This document shows positions 14,231-18,489 of a DNA stretch of 18,489 nt, in pieces. The notes under the pieces are model-generated. The model saw only the letters and a list, made by a program, of their open reading frames with translations, had not been told where the DNA came from and searched no databases. How positions within the stretch are numbered: position 1 is the first letter of the stretch; each line of letters opens with the position of its first letter. Origin of the DNA: an uncultured Litorilinea sp. (GTDB lineage: Bacteria; Chloroflexota; Anaerolineae; Caldilineales; Caldilineaceae); contig CAKZVN010000079.1 of NCBI GenBank assembly GCA_937922105.1, positions 1-18,489 on the forward strand. The letters run 5' to 3'. Both the position numbers and the translations under genes were made by a program.

Positions 14231-16204
14231 GTGTCGCATACCGCGCCGTCGCCAGCGGTGCGCGCCGATCCGCAACGCACGCGCACTCTGCTGATCGTGC
14301 TGACGCTGCTGGGCTTTGCACTCCGTGTCACAGGGTTGGACCGTCTGGGGCTGAGCTACGATGAGGCAGCCTCCGCACTCATGGCACGCCCTGCGCCGTG
14401 GGAGATCATCGAGTTCCATTGGCGCGCGCCCTTTGAGCATCCGCCTTTGTGGTCCCTGCTCGTCCATGCATGGTCCCACATGGCAGGCCAAAGCGAGGTT
14501 GCCTTGCGTTGGCTACCTGCGCTGGCGGGCAGCCTGTTCATCCCCCTCACCTGGATCGCCGCGCGACACCTGCTGCCCACCATTCCCCATGCGCCACCGA
14601 TCGCTGCGCTCCTGGCTGTGCTTTCTCCAGTCCTGGTCTACTACAGCCAAGACGCGCGCATGTACAGCTTGGTCGTTATGGCGGCGCTGTTCGCCACGCT
14701 GTTGGCCTGGCGGCTCACCCGGCCCCAGCCTGGCACACGATACGTTGCGCTCTTCGTGCTCACCGGTTGGGTTATGACCGGTCTGCATTACGTCAGCGCG
14801 CTTGTCTTGGCGTTGCAAGCCGGAGCCTTGCTCGGCTATGCGCTCCTTGCCCGCCGGTCCCTGCCGTGGCGACGCCTCTTCTTGGCCTATGCGCTTGCCG
14901 GCTTGCCCATTGCCTGTTGGCTGGTCCTTGCGCCGAGCTTTCGCACCACGCTCCAAGTCGTCCTACGCGCAGCGGAGGGCGCCCCCATCGGCCCGTTGCA
15001 ATTTCTGCGCGAGTACGGGCGCGACATCGGTTTCGCCGCCATCCGTTGGAGTGTGCCCGCCGCCGACTGGAGCCTCCTCCTCGCGCCTTTTGCCCTGCTC
15101 GGTCTAGGGGTGATCCTCATGCGAGCCGGGCGCGACCACCCCGGCGCCTATCTCGTGTTCGCGCTGGCGCTCCTTCCACCGCTTGTGGGCGCGCTGGCGC
15201 TGCCGACCCTTGCCACACGCTACATCTTGTTCGCCGTTCCTTTCACGCTCATGGCGATTGCCGCCGTAGTCGCAGCCGCCGGGCAACGGTCACGAATCGC
15301 CGGTTTGGTGACCGTTGCGCCGGCGCTCATCGTCTCCTTACTGGCGCTCAACCACTACACCACGTCCTACGTCAAGAGCGACTATCGGCGCATGGTCACG
15401 GAGTTGGCAGCGCGCCTAAATCCGCAGCATGACCTAATTGTATTGGAAGCCCCGCGCCAGCATCTCCTTGCCCGCTACTACTTCTCGCCCGCGTGGACCT
15501 TCACCACCGTCCCCGAAGCGCCGGATACGCCCTTTTGGCCCGTGACCTTGCCGCGCGTTGTCCCCGAAGTCGAAGACGACCGCGTGCAGAGTTGGCTCGC
15601 CCGCTACCGCGCCCTCTGGATCGTCTATGCCGGTGAAAGCGAAGTAGACCCTGGCGAATTTCTCGCCAAATATGTGACAGCCGTCGCCTACCGTCAGGAT
15701 TGTCGCCAGTACTTGGATGTGCGTACCTGCCGCTACATCAGCCCCGTCGCCCTTGTTGCCCATCATCACGTGCAGATTAGCGCAACCTACGGTGACGAAC
15801 TTGTCCTCGAACGCGCCGCGCTCACCCTCTATCCTGCAGCTACCGCGCCGGAGAGCCTGCTGGCACAACTCGACTGGTACGCCGCCCGGCGCCCTTCCGT
15901 GGACTACAAAGCCTCCTTGCGCGTGCGCGCCGCCGACGGACAGACGCTCACCCAGGCCGACGAACTCCCCATTGGCACACTGCTGCCACCTACCACCTGG
16001 GGTACAGGCGACCGCAAACCGGGCTATCTAGCCGTTAGCCTGCCGGCTTCTCTACCGCCTGGTGACCATGTCATCGAGCTGGCGGTCTACAACGCCGCCG
16101 ACCTTGCCCCCATTGAGGCCCTTCATTCCGGCGACCGCGCTGCGTCCCTAAGTCTGGCAATCCTGCGCGTTGGTGATACAATGCAGCTATTGCCTGCGCC
16201 CTGA
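14231..16204 (+). CDS. GT39-like polytopic membrane glycosyltransferase with C-terminal beta domain
   Basis: This 657-residue protein has about ten hydrophobic segments in its first 390 residues and resembles the PMT/ArnT group, which transfers sugars from polyprenyl-phosphate donors outside the cytoplasmic membrane. The catalytic acidic pair lies in LSYDEAAS (D44, E45) in the first external loop. FEHPPLWSLL (H70, P71, P72) follows, then LYYSQDARMYSL as VYYSQDARMYSL around residue 140. The last ~250 residues are soluble, and from about 515 they look beta-rich. GTG 14231 lies 6 bases after the RND stop with no terminator between, so co-transcription with the pump is likely. The acceptor and sugar cannot be named. 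TTG or GTG starts further in are possible but would cut into the charged N-terminus. Confidence 0.85.
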   Translation: MSHTAPSPAVRADPQRTRTLLIVLTLLGFALRVTGLDRLGLSYDEAASALMARPAPWEIIEFHWRAPFEHPPLWSLLVHAWSHMAGQSEVALRWLPALAGSLFIPLTWIAARHLLPTIPHAPPIAALLAVLSPVLVYYSQDARMYSLVVMAALFATLLAWRLTRPQPGTRYVALFVLTGWVMTGLHYVSALVLALQAGALLGYALLARRSLPWRRLFLAYALAGLPIACWLVLAPSFRTTLQVVLRAAEGAPIGPLQFLREYGRDIGFAAIRWSVPAADWSLLLAPFALLGLGVILMRAGRDHPGAYLVFALALLPPLVGALALPTLATRYILFAVPFTLMAIAAVVAAAGQRSRIAGLVTVAPALIVSLLALNHYTTSYVKSDYRRMVTELAARLNPQHDLIVLEAPRQHLLARYYFSPAWTFTTVPEAPDTPFWPVTLPRVVPEVEDDRVQSWLARYRALWIVYAGESEVDPGEFLAKYVTAVAYRQDCRQYLDVRTCRYISPVALVAHHHVQISATYGDELVLERAALTLYPAATAPESLLAQLDWYAARRPSVDYKASLRVRAADGQTLTQADELPIGTLLPPTTWGTGDRKPGYLAVSLPASLPPGDHVIELAVYNAADLAPIEALHSGDRAASLSLAILRVGDTMQLLPAP

Positions 16205-18489
16205 TGCGCGCCGGCACAACCCGGGTCGGCGTTCGACTCCGGCGGTTCACCACTCGGAAAAGACCGTTGCACAGCATGGCGTGGACCCGCAAAGACTGGT
16301 TGCTGCTCCTGGGCATTGTCCTGGTGGCAGCCGTACTTCGCTTCTACCAACTGGGCGCGTTGCCGCCCGGTTTTCAATTTGACGAGGCCTTCAATGCCAT
16401 AGACGCCCAGCAAGTCCTCCAGGGCAACCGTCCTCTCTTCTTGCCCGCCAACGCCGGACGTGAAGTCCTCTATACCTACTGGCAGGCGCTGCTCATCTCG
16501 CTCTTCGGCTTCAATGTCTATACATTGCGCCTGGCTTCGGCGATTTTGGGCCTGTTGACCATCCCGGTCAGTTATGTCTTGGTGCGTATGCTCATCCGGC
16601 AAGACAGCCGAGCCGTGGCGGCAGGGACTGCGCTCGCCATCGCCATCAGTCTGTGGCACTTCCACTTCAGCCGCTACGGCATCCGTGTCATCACCATGCC
16701 CATCATCTTCAGCCTGGTCTTTGGGCTGGCTTATCTCGCCGCACACGCCAGCGCGCCACGGCTGCGCGTGGCGGCGTATGCCGCCAGCGGGTTCTTTCTG
16801 GGCCTCGGTGTGTGGACGCATCCGACCGGTCGTCTTGCGCCCTTTATTCTGATTGCCTTCACCGCCTGGCTGCTCTGGCGCTACCCGGCCTGGCGTACTT
16901 GGCGACCGGATCGCCCGTTGGGTGGGCTGTTCCTGAGCGGTCTGGTAGCCTTCTTGGTCTTCCTGCCCCTAGGCATCGAATTTTATCGTCACCCGGAGTT
17001 CTTCTACGGTCACGCCTCCGAGGTCTCCATTTTCGCCGAACGCGTCAGCGGCGACACCCCGCTGCGCGCGTTGCTGCACAACATCTGGCTGGTCGCCGGC
17101 ATGTTCAGCTTCACCGGCGACCCCGAATGGACGCATGGTCCTGCCGGACGCTCCGTCTTCGATTGGCCTATGGCTCTGGTCTACTATCTTGGGCTGGGTC
17201 TAGCCGTCGCGCGCAGGGCGCGCCATCCCGACAACCGTGAACGGGACGCGCTGCTCTTGCTCGTCGTCTGGGCAGCGGTCATGCTCTTTCCCTCCATTCT
17301 CAGCGAAGCCGCGCCCAACTACTCGCGCACCCTGCCCTCCATCCCGGCGCTCTTTGTGCCTGCCGGGCTAGGGCTGGCTTGGCTGTGGCGACGCCGCGAA
17401 CCGGCGGTCTGGGCCGGCCCGCTGGTCGCGACCAGTGTCGTCCTCTTTAGCACCGGCATGGCGGTCTACGACTACTTCGTCCGCTTCGCCCATAGCCAGG
17501 AAGTCTACTACCTCTTTGACGGCGACAAACTCGACGCCCTCGCCTACCTCGCTCCTCTCACTGCGGAGAACGAAGTCTACCTTTCGCAACTTTGGGGCGA
17601 CCACCATGCCACTGTCTGGTTGCTGCGCAACAACCTCGGCATCAAGTCTTTTGACGCCGGCGGCACATTGGTCCTGCCGCCGCCCGGTCGCGGCGCAGTC
17701 TATGCCTTTCCCCGAGAACAGGATGACCGCGCCGAAGACCTGGCAGAGCTTTGGCCGAATGTCACGCCCCAGATCGTGCGTGATCCCTACGGCGCGGTAC
17801 TTCTCTACACCGTCACCCTCTCAGCCGCACAAGCGGCAGAATGGCCCGCCGACCTAGCCCCGACCCTGACGCGCACGGCTGCCTTTGTGGAAGCCCCCAC
17901 CCTCCTGGGCCTGCGCGCCGAGACACCCGCCCGCCACCTCACGCTTTATTGGCGCGCCGATACGCCATTGGGGCGCAACCTCACCGTCTCGGTCCACCTA
18001 CTTGACCGCGACGGCGCGCGTGTCGCCCAAATAGACGAGTTGCCGGGCAACGGAAGTTATGTCACCCTCCACTGGAAACCCGGCGAACGTGTGATAGAAC
18101 GCTACTATCCCACCGTGCTGGACCCCTGCGCCGGTGGCGAACCGCTGAACGTCCAGGTCGCGTGGTATGAACTGCGCGACGACATGCCTCGGCGCCCGCG
18201 CGCCGACGCAGCAGGGACCACGGCCCTTGCCGGGGAAGTCACCTTGCCCTACGACAGCTATCCGCGCCCGGACCTCCAGCCTGCGGTCCATACCGAGACG
18301 ACCCTGTTGCCGACCTTGACCCTCACTGGCTACACCCTGCGCGGCGACACATTCCAGCCGGGCGATTGGATCAGCGTAGACCTGGTCTTCCATAGCTTGC
18401 ACGCCGCGAATGCGCAGCCCCCTGCCGGTCTGGAGATCGCGCTGCTTCTCCTCCACGGCACAAACGAGACGACCCTCTGGCAAGGGCCG
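16204..18489 (+). CDS. Second GT39-like membrane glycosyltransferase, C-terminus beyond the window
   Basis: An uninterrupted frame of 762 codons runs to the last base, with no stop. The start ATG at 16204 overlaps the previous stop in TGATG, indicating translational coupling; ATG 16276 is a shorter alternative. A basic N-terminus precedes the first membrane segment DWLLLLGIVLVAAVLRF. The catalytic-type acidic pair follows in GFQFDEAFNA (D60, E61), then NAGREVLYTYWQALLISLFG, a motif shared by bacterial GT39/PMT_2 proteins. About ten further hydrophobic segments extend to residue ~425. After ~555 the protein carries beta-rich modules (LLGLRAETPARHLTLYWRAD, then a second one beginning LTLTGYTLRGDTFQPGDW). 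The domain plan matches that of its neighbour but the sequences have diverged, which suggests an old duplication or paired function. Donor and acceptor unknown. Confidence 0.87.
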   Translation, partial: MRAGTTRVGVRLRRFTTRKRPLHSMAWTRKDWLLLLGIVLVAAVLRFYQLGALPPGFQFDEAFNAIDAQQVLQGNRPLFLPANAGREVLYTYWQALLISLFGFNVYTLRLASAILGLLTIPVSYVLVRMLIRQDSRAVAAGTALAIAISLWHFHFSRYGIRVITMPIIFSLVFGLAYLAAHASAPRLRVAAYAASGFFLGLGVWTHPTGRLAPFILIAFTAWLLWRYPAWRTWRPDRPLGGLFLSGLVAFLVFLPLGIEFYRHPEFFYGHASEVSIFAERVSGDTPLRALLHNIWLVAGMFSFTGDPEWTHGPAGRSVFDWPMALVYYLGLGLAVARRARHPDNRERDALLLLVVWAAVMLFPSILSEAAPNYSRTLPSIPALFVPAGLGLAWLWRRREPAVWAGPLVATSVVLFSTGMAVYDYFVRFAHSQEVYYLFDGDKLDALAYLAPLTAENEVYLSQLWGDHHATVWLLRNNLGIKSFDAGGTLVLPPPGRGAVYAFPREQDDRAEDLAELWPNVTPQIVRDPYGAVLLYTVTLSAAQAAEWPADLAPTLTRTAAFVEAPTLLGLRAETPARHLTLYWRADTPLGRNLTVSVHLLDRDGARVAQIDELPGNGSYVTLHWKPGERVIERYYPTVLDPCAGGEPLNVQVAWYELRDDMPRRPRADAAGTTALAGEVTLPYDSYPRPDLQPAVHTETTLLPTLTLTGYTLRGDTFQPGDWISVDLVFHSLHAANAQPPAGLEIALLLLHGTNETTLWQGP

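Noticed and set aside
1..18489. Search for tRNA, rRNA, insertion sequences, prophage, CRISPR or toxin-antitoxin genes
   Set aside because: No tRNA-like cloverleaf, transposase motif, terminal repeats of an insertion element, or defence gene was recognised in either strand.

Overview
The window is a high-GC, gene-dense bacterial fragment. It most resembles a member of the phylum Chloroflexota (Anaerolineae/Caldilineae-like). This is inferred from protein architecture: an SH3-repeat plus beta-propeller surface protein with a Thr-Pro linker, large GT39-type glycosyltransferases with extra C-terminal beta domains, an acyl-CoA-synthetase/GNAT fusion, and an RND pump whose adaptor is a lipoprotein with no TolC gene beside it. 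No rRNA or marker gene is present to settle the taxonomy.

Layout. (1) 1-3184 holds purine biosynthesis genes: a 5'-truncated purE, purK and purF on the plus strand. The first ~109 bases read on the minus strand as a PurC fragment joined head to head to purE, so the left edge is an inverted chimera or a real rearrangement breakpoint. (2) 3185-3511 is non-coding with two inverted repeats. (3) 3512-6286 encodes a 924-residue fusion of an ADP-forming acyl-CoA synthetase and a GNAT acetyltransferase. (4) 6329-6359 is a strong hairpin between convergent genes. (5) 8525-6399 (minus) encodes a secreted or membrane-anchored triple-SH3/propeller protein. (6) 8526-8862 is a divergent regulatory region with a near-consensus sigma-70 promoter whose predicted start lies on a 20-bp palindromic operator. 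(7) 8863-18489 reads as one long operon: TetR regulator, lipoprotein membrane-fusion adaptor, RND permease and two GT39-like membrane glycosyltransferases. The last gene is open at the right edge.

How the genes work together. The pur genes cover early and middle steps of IMP synthesis (PRPP amination and AIR carboxylation). The TetR gene, its operator, the adaptor and the permease form a classic self-regulated, ligand-induced efflux cassette. The tight downstream spacing suggests the two envelope glycosyltransferases are co-transcribed with it. The fusion enzyme links acyl-CoA metabolism to protein or small-molecule acetylation.

I found no defensible wholly new system. The most unusual signal is sequence-wide: RTCGAY appears to be completely absent although TCGA is common. 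Every Val-Asp and Ile-Asp pair I checked avoids the GTC or ATC codon, which looks like a restriction-modification avoidance footprint. No CRISPR array, tRNA, rRNA, insertion sequence or phage gene was seen.
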